Origin: Panicum virgatum
Taxonomy: Eukaryota; Streptophyta; Magnoliopsida; Poales; Poaceae
Reading direction: 5' to 3'
DNA length: 64,000 nucleotides
Assembly: GCF_016808335.1 (NCBI RefSeq)
Contig: NC_053145.1
Location: forward strand, 28,097,120-28,161,119
Shown: in pieces, positions 1 through 9,323 of the stretch
Numbering within the stretch: position 1 is the first letter of the stretch
Layout: the number at the start of each line of letters is the position of its first letter
Translations under genes and position numbers: made by a program
The notes under the pieces: model-generated
What the model saw: the letters and a program-made list of their open reading frames with translations, nothing else
Database searches by the model: none
Told to the model about the DNA's origin: nothing

Positions 1-2204
1 CATTCCTCGGTCATGTTATCTCTCAGGGTGGCATTGCTGTTGATCCGAGCAAGGTGAAGGATGTGCTAGAGTGGGAGACACCGCAGACAGTAAAAGAAGT
101 CAGGTCGTTCTTGGGCTTAGCAGGATATTATCGGAGGTTCATTGAGAATTTCTCCAAGATCGCGAAGCCTTTGACTTCTTTGCTGGAGAAGAATGTGGCT
201 TTCGTATGGACTGATGAGCGTTAGATGGCCTTCGATGAGCTGAAGAAAAGGTTGACTATGGCGCCAGTCCTGACTCTGCCAGACCAGACGAAGAGGTTCA
301 CGGTATATTGTGATGCTTCGAAGGATGGTCTTGGGTGTGTTCTGATGCAGGAGGGCAGAGTGATAGCTTATGCATCACGGCAGTTACGTCGGCATGAGCT
401 GAACTATCCTACTCATGATCTTGAGTTAGCCGCAGTTGTGCATGCTCTGAAGATTTGGAGGCACTACTTGTATGGGCAGCGGTGTGATATCTAAACTGAT
501 CACAAGAGCCTCAAGTATATTTTCACGCAGAATGAGCTGAACATGCGGCAGAGAAGATGGTTAGAGTTGGTCAAGGACTATGACCTGGAGATTCACTATC
601 ATCCGGGCAAGGCCAATGTTGTAGCAGATGCTCTGAGTAGAAGAAGTTATGTCAACATGGCCGTAGCTTTCCAAATGCCTCCAAAGTTATGCGAGGAGTT
701 TGAGCAGTTGAGTCTGGGCTTCTTGCATCATACCTCCAGTGCAGCATTTGAGGCAGTACCGACTCTAGAGTCAGAGATCAGGCAGCATCAGAAAGAAGAT
801 GAGAAGCTGCAGGAGATTCGTGAGTTGCTCAAGAAGGGCAAGGCTCCTCATTTCAGAGAATATGATCAGGGTACCTTGTGGTACAAGAACCGGATCTGTG
901 TGCCAGATGTGAAGGATCTCCAGAAGTTGATTCTGAGTGAGGCCCATGATACAGCTTACTCTATTCATCCGGGCAGCACGAAGATGTATTATGATCTCAA
1001 GGAACATTTCTGGTGGTATGGGATGAAGCGTTCAGTGGCAGAGTACGTGGCTATTTGTGACACCTGTCAGCGTGTCAAGGCTGAGCATCAGAGGCCAGCA
1101 GGTCTGTTACAGCCTTTGAAGATTCCAGAGTGGAAATGGGAGGAAATCACTATGGACTTCATTGTTGGATTGCCTCGTACTCAGAAAGGGTACAACTCCA
1201 TTTGGGTAGTAGTGGATCGAGTGACGAAGGTTGCTCACTTCATTCCAGTGAACACTACTTACTCCGGTGCTAGACTTGCAGAGTTGTACATCTCTCGGAT
1301 TGTCTGCTTGCATGGTGTGCCCAAGAAGATCATATCCAACAAAGGGTCTCAGTTCACTTCTCGGTTCTGGGAGCAGCTCCATGATTCGTTGGATACGAAG
1401 CTGCGTTTCAGTACGGCTTATCACCCTCAGACAGATGGGCAGATAGAGAAAACCAACCAAGTGTTGGAGGATATGCTGAGAGCTTGTGCCATTCAGGACG
1501 GTACTAGTTGGGATAAGTGCCTGTCTTATGCTGAGTTCTCATATAACAACAGCTACCAGGCCAGTCTGAAGAAGTCCCCCTTCGAGGCATTGTATGGCAG
1601 AAAGTGCAGAACTCCTCTCTATTGGGATCGGATTGGTGAGAAGCAGCTCTTTGGCCCTGAGATCATAGATGATGCAGAGCAGATGGTTCAGGCTGTGCGA
1701 GAAAATCTGAGGATTGCACAGAGCAGACAGAAGAGCTATGTAGATGGCAAACGGAGAGACCTGACTTTCAGTGTTGGTGATCATGTTTACCTGAAGGTGT
1801 CTCCGATGAGAGGAATTCGCAGGTTTAATGTCAAGGGGAAGTTAGCACCTCGGTATGTTGGTCCATTCAAGGTGCTAGAGAGGAAAGGCGAAGTTGCTTA
1901 TTGCCTGGATTTGCCCACCAGCCTCTCAGGAGTTCACGATGTCTTCCATATATCTCAGCTGAAGAGGTGTCTGCGAGTACCCGAGCAACAGGCACCACTG
2001 GATGGAGTAGATGTGCAGGAAGATCTGACTTATACTGAGCATCCGGTGAAGATTCTGGAGACATCAGAAAGGGTTACTCGGAACAAGCGCATCAAGATGT
2101 GCAGAGTTCAGTGGAGTCACCACAGTGAAGCTGAGGCTACATGGGAGCGAGAAGATGAGCTAAAGAAGACATATCCAGATCTCTTTGCTCGCCAGCCCAG
2201 CTAA
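1..2204 (+). pseudogene. pol: Broken pol of element A (RT end, RNase H, integrase, chromodomain-like tail)
   Basis: One reading frame (codons in phase with base 3) runs from the reverse transcriptase thumb through RNase H (FTVYCDAS near 300-325), the integrase zinc finger (HPGSTK, CDTC), the integrase core and a chromodomain-like end finishing at the stop at 2202-2204. Against element B it has CAG to TAG at 222-224 and TAC to TAA at 492-494, both in or next to RNase H. The second catalytic aspartate of the integrase DDE triad, SDRG in B, is asparagine here (AAC, 1338-1340). The glutamate (GQIEKTN) is kept. These three changes independently rule out a working polyprotein, while the rest stays open, so inactivation is fairly recent. 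Confidence 0.95.
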
Positions 2205-2222
2205 ATCTCGGGGACAAGATTT

Positions 2223-2240
2223 CTTTAAGGGGGTAGGGTC
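2223..2240 (+). promoter_or_regulatory. Polypurine tract of element A
   Basis: The purine-rich run TTTAAGGGGGTAGGGTC sits directly before the LTR start TGTAACACCC. This is where plus-strand DNA synthesis is primed in Ty3/gypsy elements. The same block precedes the 3' LTRs of B and C. Confidence 0.85.
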
Positions 2241-4243
2241 TGTAACACCCTAATTTAAATTTCAGCATTTTATAATAAATTTAATTGGCTTTATTTAATT
2301 TTCTAGGATTTATTTTGCTTAGTCTGGCATTTAATCTAATTTTTGGTTTCACAAGTAATTAAAAATTTGTCTAAGTTTAAAAATTTGTTGTTGCATTCAT
2401 GCTGGTGCATAGTTTTAATTATTTGAGTGTGGTTTGAATTTAAATTTTTATTTGAATTCAAACTTTGATTGAATTAGAAATAGAAAAGAGAGAGTGGATA
2501 GAAATAGAAAAGAAGGAACCCAGAAAACCCAGCCGAAACTCGACCCAGCCCAGCTTCCTTTTTTCTTCTTCCCCGCGGCCCAGCAGCCCGGCCCACTCAC
2601 CTTTCTCCTTTTCCCAGCCAAACCGGCCCAGCTTGGCCCAAGCGCCGCAGCGGCCCATCCCGCGCCCCCGCTCCCACACGGTGCTCGGCCCAGCTCGGCC
2701 GCTGCCTCAGCCCGCGCGCGACGCCCCGCACTCCGCGTCCCCCGTGAGCCGCTGCAATCCGGCCCCACCTGCCAGCGCACCCCGCCCGCTCTCAGTCGCG
2801 CGTCGCCCCTCTCCCCCATCACTACCAGCCAGGCCCACCCGTCAGCTCTGCCTTCCTCGCCGCGCAACTGCTGCGCCGCGTCGCCATGATCCCCGGCGAC
2901 CTTCCATGCCGAGCCCGGTCTGAGATCCCCGCGCTAGCCCCTTTAAACCGCCCAGCGGACCTCCCTACGCCATCAACCACCCCACCTCACCGCCCCAAAC
3001 CCTAGCATCTCGCCGCTCCGCCACGCCATCGCCGCGCTATAACACACTCTGGTCCTTTTAATTAATTTGATTAATGGTTTACTTGAACTTAATTCTGAGA
3101 GTGGCCCTCTGTGTTGCGATGAGTGGCTCACGTCTTGTTAAAAGATGGTTTTTTGTAGAAACATGGTTTAGGGGGCCAGCACGGTGCTTAGTGCTTGGTT
3201 GGCCACTCTCCATAAGGACTGGTTCATAGAGCGACAACCTGGGACAACAGCGCTACCACAAGGCTAGAATGGGATAGACTTGGCTTACTAATTAGGTCTT
3301 TTTGGTTTGGAGTAACTTACCTGCGGGGCAAGAGTAGTAAGCTTCAATGGTCCCTGCTCCTCCGGCTTGGTCTGTGCTAGGATTGCGCTCCGGTGCTTGT
3401 ACCCCTGGAGGTGGGCCCCATCGTCGCTGACCTAACTCTCGCGGTTACGCCTTACCAACGAGATTCTTTGTAACGGCCTCGTAGTGAGTCGCTAGTCATC
3501 TCACCTAAGGAAGTGTGATGAACCTCTAGCGTAGCTCACGACTTGTGGGTAAAGATGTGCAACCTCTGCAGAGTGTAAAACTGGTATACTAGCCGTGCTC
3601 ACGGTTATGAGTGGCCCAGATCCTCCTTTTGATTAGTGGGGTTATATCCTTTCGACGAGGGAGGTGCCTCTCGGGGTTACTTTGGTGGTTTCGGTTTGGA
3701 TCTCAGTAGTATCATGATTAAATTTGATTAATTACTATGTAACTGGGTTAATGGTAATTCATCCACTTGTAGTAATTAGTCTTAATAAAATTTGCCAAGA
3801 CTTAAAAGCTAATGCAGTCAGTCAGCCAACCTAGAGCCTCATAGTTTGTGTTATACTTGTTGACTACAAGTTGCGTACTCACTCTTGCCTCTTCTCTACT
3901 TTTTCCTCTTGGATACGCTACTGCTGCTCAGTTCCTGCTGACACGAGGGAGTTCGTTCAGCGCTACCAGGACTACGAGGACTTCTAGGCGTTCGTCTCCC
4001 AGTCGACGTCCCTGTGGCGCCCTGCTCAGCTTCGGAGAGTTTTTACCGTATTTGTACTTCGCTTCCGCTGTATCAGACATTTTTGTCATTAATGTAATAA
4101 ATAACATTTGTATTCGCTTTATTATATCTTTTTACGTGATATGTGCTGTGATATACTGTTCATTCTGTTGTATATACGTGTGGCTTGATCCTGGCACGTA
4201 TATGATTGCTCGGTTTATGTTCTTTTATAAACCGGGTGTTACA
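2241..4243 (+). repeat. 3' LTR of element A, internally deleted
   Basis: Termini are TGTAACACCC and GGGTGTTACA. At 2003 bp it is about 1.4 kb shorter than the LTRs of B. Sequence equivalent to B from roughly 6180 to 7535 is missing at a junction near 3040, where GC-rich promoter-proximal sequence meets GCGCTATAACACACTC. The deletion removes the LTR exon called alpha in B, but the downstream exon beta survives at 3932-3987, still ending in YEDF-stop. A TTTAAA box lies at 2942-2947 and AACCCTAGC at about 2998. Confidence 0.93.
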
Positions 4244-4471
4244 AGTTATGGGTTCGTCCTCCTCGGAGGCGACCCCGAAGTCGAACTCCTCTGCATCCCA
4301 GTGCAGAGGAGCCAACACCTCGTAGGCTGCTGTTGGGTCCCACTCCCGCGTCGGCTCCCAACTCTCCGGAATGGAGTCGATGGAAGAAGCAGGGAGGGGG
4401 GAAGAAGAAGGAGAGGAGGAAGAAGAAGAGTCTCCGAAGGAGTTGGAGTCGGAGGAGGAAGAGATCGCCAT
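4244..4471 (-). pseudogene. N-terminal fragment of the antisense ORF of element X
   Basis: Reading leftward from an ATG at 4471, the frame encodes a Ser-rich start followed by an acidic segment with WEPTREWDPTAAYEVLAPLHW, then is cut at 4244 by insertion of element A. From memory, similar Ser/acidic proteins occur in grass retrotransposon annotations, but I cannot name a domain. Its position next to the 3' LTR and its orientation against the element match the antisense ORF known from Tat-lineage Ty3/gypsy elements; element Y in this window shows the same arrangement. A host gene fragment captured by the element is the alternative. Confidence 0.5.
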
Positions 4472-4935
4472 TACTGGTACTGGAGGATTGGGGTTTTCTG
4501 CGCTATTTGCTCTGGGAAGAAGAAGGAGTTTGCTGTGGAGAAGAGCCGATTCAGGTGAGATTAAATAGTGAAAAGGTGGAAGACGGATCGGCAGTTTTCA
4601 CGTACTACGAGAGGCCAGTTGCAGAGACGTTGCGTCTTCCTTGGTGGTTGCAGTGTGTTTAATGAGCATTAACGGGAAGATGAAGAGACGGATTGGTTTT
4701 GGAACTATCATTGCCAAAACCGGTTGGGCATGTGTTATCGCCATAAATTAACAGGATTAATTTATGGGCCGAAAGCAAGATGGGCTTAAAGAAGAAGATT
4801 GAAGAAGACTTGTAAATCGGCTCCTGCGTGAGCATCTGGGCCACATGGGCCATGCATCCTTAGATTTAGTTTAAGATTAGAGATAGAGTCCGATCGGGAC
4901 AAGATTAGTTTAGATTGTTTCCCAAGTCTCCGAAC

Positions 4936-4944
4936 TATAAATAT
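4936..4944 (+). promoter_or_regulatory. Core promoter (TATA box) in the LTR of element X
   Basis: TATAAATAT is followed about 100 nt later by an intron donor-like site (GTAAGT at 5039), the expected order of TATA box, short leader exon and 5' splice site in a plant transcription unit. Confidence 0.55.
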
Positions 4945-5047
4945 GTATCCTTTGTTATTCGTAAAGGAGAGCGTCATCACGTCTCACAAACAACAACTCT
5001 CGTCGCATCACCACCCCTAATCCTAGGGTTTCATCCAAGTAAGTGCC

Positions 5048-5084
5048 ATACTGCCCTGATCGCTTCTTGCGATCAGGGCAGTAT
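5048..5084 (+). other. Perfect 16-bp stem-loop in the LTR of X
   Basis: ATACTGCCCTGATCGC (5048-5063) and its exact reverse complement (5069-5084) flank a five-base loop, TTCTT. It starts nine bases after the GT of a candidate splice donor, so it would lie at the very start of an intron in the LTR transcript, or near the 5' end of unspliced genomic RNA. Confidence 0.85.
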
Positions 5085-7301
5085 TGTTCTTGCTTTTACC
5101 TTGGTATTACTCGTACTGAAGCGTTTTTTATGGCGAGTAGTACTAGTTATCCTAATGTTCGTAGCATGGCTTTTAGTAGATCTGTTGTGCTTCATTGCTT
5201 ATCATCTACGAATATCATGTTGTCTCTGTGCAGTCACGTTTCAATCTCATGCTAGTTCTTGTCGCATAGAATTAGTTGCGCAGAGGCAACACCCTGCTTC
5301 TTTTATGTCTAGTAGATCTAATCTGTTATGGTTTGCTCTTATCTTAAGAGTTGGCGTAATATCTGTAACACCCTAATTTAAATTTCAGCATTTATTAATA
5401 AATTAATTGGCTTTATTAAATTTTCTTAGGTTTATTGTGTTTAGTTGGCATTTAATCTAATTTTTGTTCCTTAAGTAATTAAAATTTATCTTAGGTTTAA
5501 ATTTTTGTTGCATTCATGCTGTTGCATAATTTAAATTGAGTGTGGTTTGAATTCAAATTTTGATTTGAATTCAAACTTTGTTTGAAGTAGAAATAGAAAA
5601 GAGAAAGGAAAATAGAAAAGGAGCCCAAACCCTAGGGCTAGCCCAAACCCAAAACAACCCAGCCCATGGGAAAACCCAACCCAACCCTCCTTCCCTGCGG
5701 GCCTTTCCTTTTCTTTTCCCCGGCCCAAACCCGGAACCAGCCCAAACCCACTTCACCCCCGGCCTGCCCAGCGCGGCCCAGCACGCGCTCAGCGCCAGCG
5801 CCCCGCTCAGCCCACGCCGCGCGCTCCGCCACCGTCACGCCTGGCCCCACCCGCCAGCGCCTCCCCACGCTCGCCCCGCACAGCGCGCGCGCGCGTCCCC
5901 CTCACCCGCTGCGCCCCGGGCCCGCACATCAGCGACCGCGGCCGCGACCCCGCACTCGCCCGCGATCCCCTTCCCCGTCTCGCTGACCCGCCGGGCCCGC
6001 CTGGCAGGGTCGTCGTCCCCGCGGGACGGCTCGCCGAGATCTCCGGCGAAACCGCCGGGGATTCCCTTCCCCAACCGCGCCCGCGATCCCCGGCTCTTCC
6101 CTTTATCTAGCGCCGCAACCCTCCCTGCGCCCCGTCCACTCCTCGCGCCGCCCGCAACCCTAGCACATCGCCCCGCCTCGCCTTCGCTCGGAGCAGAGCC
6201 CCCACGCCGCCGGTAAGCACCTCCGCCGCCCGGTTTTCTCGCCGCCGTGGCACGCCGGATCCAGCTGACCCCTCTACCTGCTTCACAGTGACGCCTGGCA
6301 TCGACCCGTGCCACCCAGAGGCCAGGAGGAGCCCCGCAGCACCCTTCTCCGCGAGCGCCGCCCGTGACCGCCGCACGACCTCGCCGCCAGCTCTCTGCGC
6401 TGCGCAATCCGGCCGACTCGACCCTCGGTGAGGTCCCCTGCTTTTTCCCGTTTGTTTTGTGCTAGAATTAGAGGCCGCGAACCCGTTCCGAGGCCAGAAC
6501 GGGGCTCGCCGGCGGCATGCCGCCCCGCCCAGAGCCGCCATCGCCGGCGAGCACACCGCCTCGAGCCCCGCCAAGCCCAGTAAAGGCCACGGGTGGATCA
6601 CGCATAACGCGTAGATCCTCCCCGACCCAAGCCTGCTCAGTTTTGACCCCCGGAGCACCGGATTGGGTGTCTCCGGCGAGCCGCCGCCGCGGAAAACCGA
6701 ACTCCGGCGTGCCCCGCCGCCGCCCGCGCGCCCAACTGCCCTGCGCCGTCCGATCAGGAACGGGCGCTCAAGATTAGATCACCCCCCCGGTTAGATCCAA
6801 ACCACTCGATCCAGATCCGACGGCCGAAAATCAAGCATACCGGTTCGGCCTGGCGTTTTTCCTAAAGACCCCCCCAGCTTTCTTAGATTCAACCCGCAGT
6901 CCAGGCGCTTTCAAAAATATTTACAGATCAGCCCAAAATTTTACACGGAACCCCCTGACCTTTCCAGATTTTGAACCCGCGGTCCAGACCTGTCCTTTTT
7001 GCGAGTTAGACCCTGGAGTTAATGTTTTTTTACGTCTAGGCCCTCGGTTTTAGCAGAAAAGCCCCTGAAACTTCAGTTTTCTTACAAATAAGCCCCTGAA
7101 CCTTGTTTTAGGCCTAGTTTACGCGTTTTAGCTCCGTTTTTAGCGTTCTTTATGTCCACGCGATCGTTGTAACGCGTAGAATAGTCCTAGAATAGTTTTG
7201 TGCGCTGTTTTCATGTGTTGATGTACTGTTTCTTAGTTTTTGTTAATGTTTGCTTGTATGCTTATTTCCGTGCATTGTTTTGGCCATGTGTTCGTGAGTA
7301 G

Positions 7302-7391
7302 ACGTTGATCCATCTGAGGAGCCTCAGTACCAGTACCCGGAGCAGCCGTCTTCGGAGCACTTTGAGCAGCAGCAGGAGCAGTACGAGGAAG
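7302..7391 (+). other. Candidate LTR exon alpha (acidic, Gln-rich)
   Basis: After an AG acceptor (GTGAGTAG, 7294-7301) a 90-nt segment reads VDPSEEPQYQYPEQP and continues acidic and glutamine-rich to ...QYEE, ending one base into a codon at AAG followed by GCAAGT, a typical GC-type intron donor. An in-frame TGA lies just upstream inside the proposed intron. Equivalents lie at 15865-15954 (B 3' LTR), 24823-24912 (E), 22510-22593 (D), 59047-59130 (F), about 61756 (J), and on the minus strand at 44904-44994 and 53524-53613 (C). Differences between copies are mostly conservative, with CAG to TAG stops in D and E. No upstream start codon was found in B, so coding status is open. Confidence 0.4.
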
Positions 7392-8370
7392 GCAAGTATA
7401 ACATGAACAACCTATCACTTTTAAATACATTTTCATACTGCATTTTAATACTGTATGCCTTTAAGGATTTCCTAGCCACTTTATATCCTTTATATATACC
7501 TTTGGGTTGCATTTTGGTTAGTTGTGCTAGGTTGCTGCGCTATAACACACTCTGGTCCTTTTTAATTAAATTGATTAATGTTTTACTTGAACTTAATTCT
7601 GAGAGTGGCACTCTGTGTGGCTTGAGTGGCTCACTTCTCATTAAAAGATGTTTTTTTAGAAACATGGTTTAGGGGGCCAGCACGGTGCTTACTGCCTGGT
7701 TGGCCACTCTCCATAAGGACCGGTTCATAGAGCGACAACCTGGGACAACAGCGCTACCACAAGGCTAGAATGGGATAGACTTGGCGTAATAACTAGATCT
7801 TTTTGGTTTGGAGTAACTTACCTGCGGGGCAAGAGTAGTAAGCTTCAATGGTCCCTGCTCCTCCGGCTTGGTCTGTGCTTGGATTGCGCTCCTGTGCTTG
7901 TACCCCCGGAGGTGGGCCCCATCGTCGCCGACCTAACTCTTAGCGGTTACGCCTTACCAACGAGATTCTTTTTAAAGGCCTCGTAGTGAGTCGCTGGCCA
8001 TCTCACCTAAGGAAGTGTGATGAACAACTGGCGTAGCTCACGACTTGTGGGTAAAGATGTGCAACCTCTGCAGAGTGTAAAACTGGTATACTAGCCGTGC
8101 TCACGGTTATGAGCGGCCCAGATCCTCCTTTTGATTAGTGAAGTTATCTCCTTCCGACGAGGGAGGTGCTTCTCGGGGTTACCTTGGTGGCTTGGTTTTG
8201 GTTTGGTTTCTCAGTAGTAACATATTTAAACTTGATTAATTGCTATGTAACTGGGATAATGGTAATTCATCAACTCGTAGTAAACAGTTTAAATAAAATC
8301 TTGCCAACACTTAAAAGCTAATGCAGTTGAGTCAGCCAGCCTAGAGCCTCATAGTTTGTGTTATACTTGT

Positions 8371-8391
8371 TGAGTACAAGTTGTGTACTCA
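8371..8391 (+). other. Conserved hairpin upstream of LTR exon beta
   Basis: TGAGTAC and GTACTCA pair perfectly around a 7-nt loop, 50 nt before the acceptor of exon beta. The I-type LTRs have the same hairpin with a changed pair (GAGTAT/ATACTC). Copies in D, E and J keep it; A and F have one arm mutated. Confidence 0.6.
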
Positions 8392-8441
8392 CTCTTGCCT
8401 CTTCTCTACTTTTTCCTCTTGGCTACGCTACTGCTGCTCAG

Positions 8442-8497
8442 TTCCTGCCGACACGAGGGAGTTCGTCCAGCGCTACCAGGACTACGAGGACTTCTAG
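8442..8497 (+). other. Candidate LTR exon beta (ends YEDF-stop)
   Basis: Following the acceptor CTGCTGCTCAG, 56 nt continue the frame of exon alpha if joined in phase 1: ...PADTREFVQRYQDYEDF then TAG. The segment is kept with the same length in A (3932-3987), B 3' LTR (17005-17060), D (27090-27145), E (25938-25993), F (63089-63144), J (62381-62436) and the C 3' LTR (43808-43863, minus). The C 5' LTR copy has one inserted base. Replacements are mostly mild (Thr/Ala, Arg/Lys, Val/Ala/Thr, Asp/Glu), and every copy keeps YEDF and the stop. The intron from alpha would be 7392-8441 (1050 nt, GC-AG). Confidence 0.4.
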
Positions 8498-8757
8498 GTG
8501 TTCGTCTCCCAGTCGACGTCCCTGTGGCGCCCTGCTTCAGCTTCAGAGAGCTTTATTCGTATTTTGTACTTCGCTTCCGCTGTATCAGACATTTTGTCAT
8601 TATTGTAATAAATAACATTCGTATTCGCTTTATTATATCTTTTTACGTGATATGTGCTATGATATACTGTTCATTCTGTTGTATATACGTGTGACTTGAT
8701 CCTGGCACGTATATGATTGCTCGGTTTATGTTCTTTTATAAACCGGGTGTTACAGAG

Positions 8758-8770
8758 TGGTATCAGAGCC
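8758..8770 (+). promoter_or_regulatory. Primer binding site for initiator Met tRNA (element B)
   Basis: TGGTATCAGAGCC, three bases after the 5' LTR, is complementary to the 3' end of plant initiator methionine tRNA. This is the usual minus-strand primer for Ty3/gypsy and copia elements. Confidence 0.95.
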
Positions 8771-9323
8771 ATATCGACTGTAGGACGAAGCCAAGATAGA
8801 ACTGGTCGAGTTTTAGGACTTCTTCTCACCAATCCTTGACTGTTGAAACTATTTTACTATTATACCCCTTGACTTCTTTGACTTTTTACCCTTCTTGCCT
8901 TGATTTCTCTCTCTGAAGAATAGTTTCGTAGATTTTGGCCTGAATCAGTCATCTGACCACCATGAGATAGCTAGGTGACCTTTTTATAATAATACGATAG
9001 CACGTTCTGCGACGCGTTGTGTTAGTCGAGTCTATTGCTAAACTCGGCTAAGTTGTGAAAATTGTCTGCTTGTTATTATGCTACATGTTTGATTTGGATT
9101 TTTGACTGATTGCATAGCTTAGTAGTTTAAATTTGCTTAAAGAAAATCACTCAGATGTTAAAGTTAACTAATTAATAAAATGAGTTAGATCGTTGGGGGT
9201 AAAACAGTCAACTCTATCCTGTCTACTTTATCATGGCTGAGTCTTTTTCCGCTAAGAGTTATCATATCCATCTGAGTTTATTCCTGCAATATCCTTACTC
9301 GTGAAATCTTTTGTTCAAATCAG

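Larger units (their letters stand above)
1..4243 (+). mobile_element. Element A: 3' part of a Tekay-like Ty3/gypsy retrotransposon
   Basis: The window opens inside the reverse transcriptase domain of a Ty3/gypsy element nearly identical in protein to complete element B further right. What remains is the end of pol, a polypurine tract and a 3' LTR that closes with GGGTGTTACA, the inverse of its start TGTAACACCC. The five bases after the LTR are AGTTA; the matching target duplication and the 5' LTR would lie left of the window. A is inserted in the antisense ORF of element X. It is dead: pol has two nonsense codons and a lost integrase aspartate. Family assignment rests on the Ty3 domain order and a C-terminal chromodomain-like segment. 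Confidence 0.93.
4472..5363 (+). mobile_element. Element X: region before and left part of its 3' LTR
   Basis: No coding frame is credible here. The segment reads as the U3 and start of R of an LTR: TATAAATA at 4936, a leader with a CCTAGGGTTTC motif, a good 5' splice site (CCAA followed by GTAAGTG at 5039) and a strong hairpin just after it. The left LTR boundary is uncertain; TGTTATCGCC near 4733 is one candidate. The LTR continues at 17318 after the insertion of element B, which duplicated ATATC. Confidence 0.6.
5364..8754 (+). repeat. 5' LTR of element B
   Basis: The LTR has three parts. An AT-rich start of about 220 bp contains repeated GAATTCAAA motifs. A GC-rich, promoter-like block follows (about 5630-6780), with a weak TATA-like TTTATC near 6102 and the leader motif AACCCTAGC near 6157. 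After it come splice-donor-like sites (GTAAGC at 6213, GTGAGG at 6428). A long AT-richer part ends in AATAAATAAC near 8607 and CCGGGTGTTACA. Many ORFs of 60-210 codons in the GC-rich block are composition artefacts. Two short segments, 7302-7391 and 8442-8497, do look like exons and are listed separately. Confidence 0.96.

Noticed and set aside
3100..3800. Conserved LTR block (CCAGCACGGTGCTTA, GCGACAACCTGGGACAACAGCGC) checked for tRNA or structured RNA genes
   Set aside because: No tRNA cloverleaf or A/B boxes recognised; conservation among copies is explained by shared LTR ancestry.
4371..4662. Plus-strand Glu/Lys-rich ORFs opposite the X antisense frame
   Set aside because: Mirror of the Ser-rich minus-strand coding sequence; GAAGAAG runs give artificial acidic frames.
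5578..6407. Long ORFs on both strands in the GC-rich LTR block (up to 212 codons), repeated at 14141-14970
   Set aside because: High-GC sequence with few stop codons; overlapping frames on both strands, Pro/Arg/Ala-rich, not conserved between LTR copies.
7392..8441. GT donor (GGCAA/GTATAAC) instead of the GC donor for the LTR intron in B
   Set aside because: It would shift the frame so that the conserved YEDF-stop reading is lost; the GC donor with AAG before and AAGT after fits better. Not excluded without transcripts.
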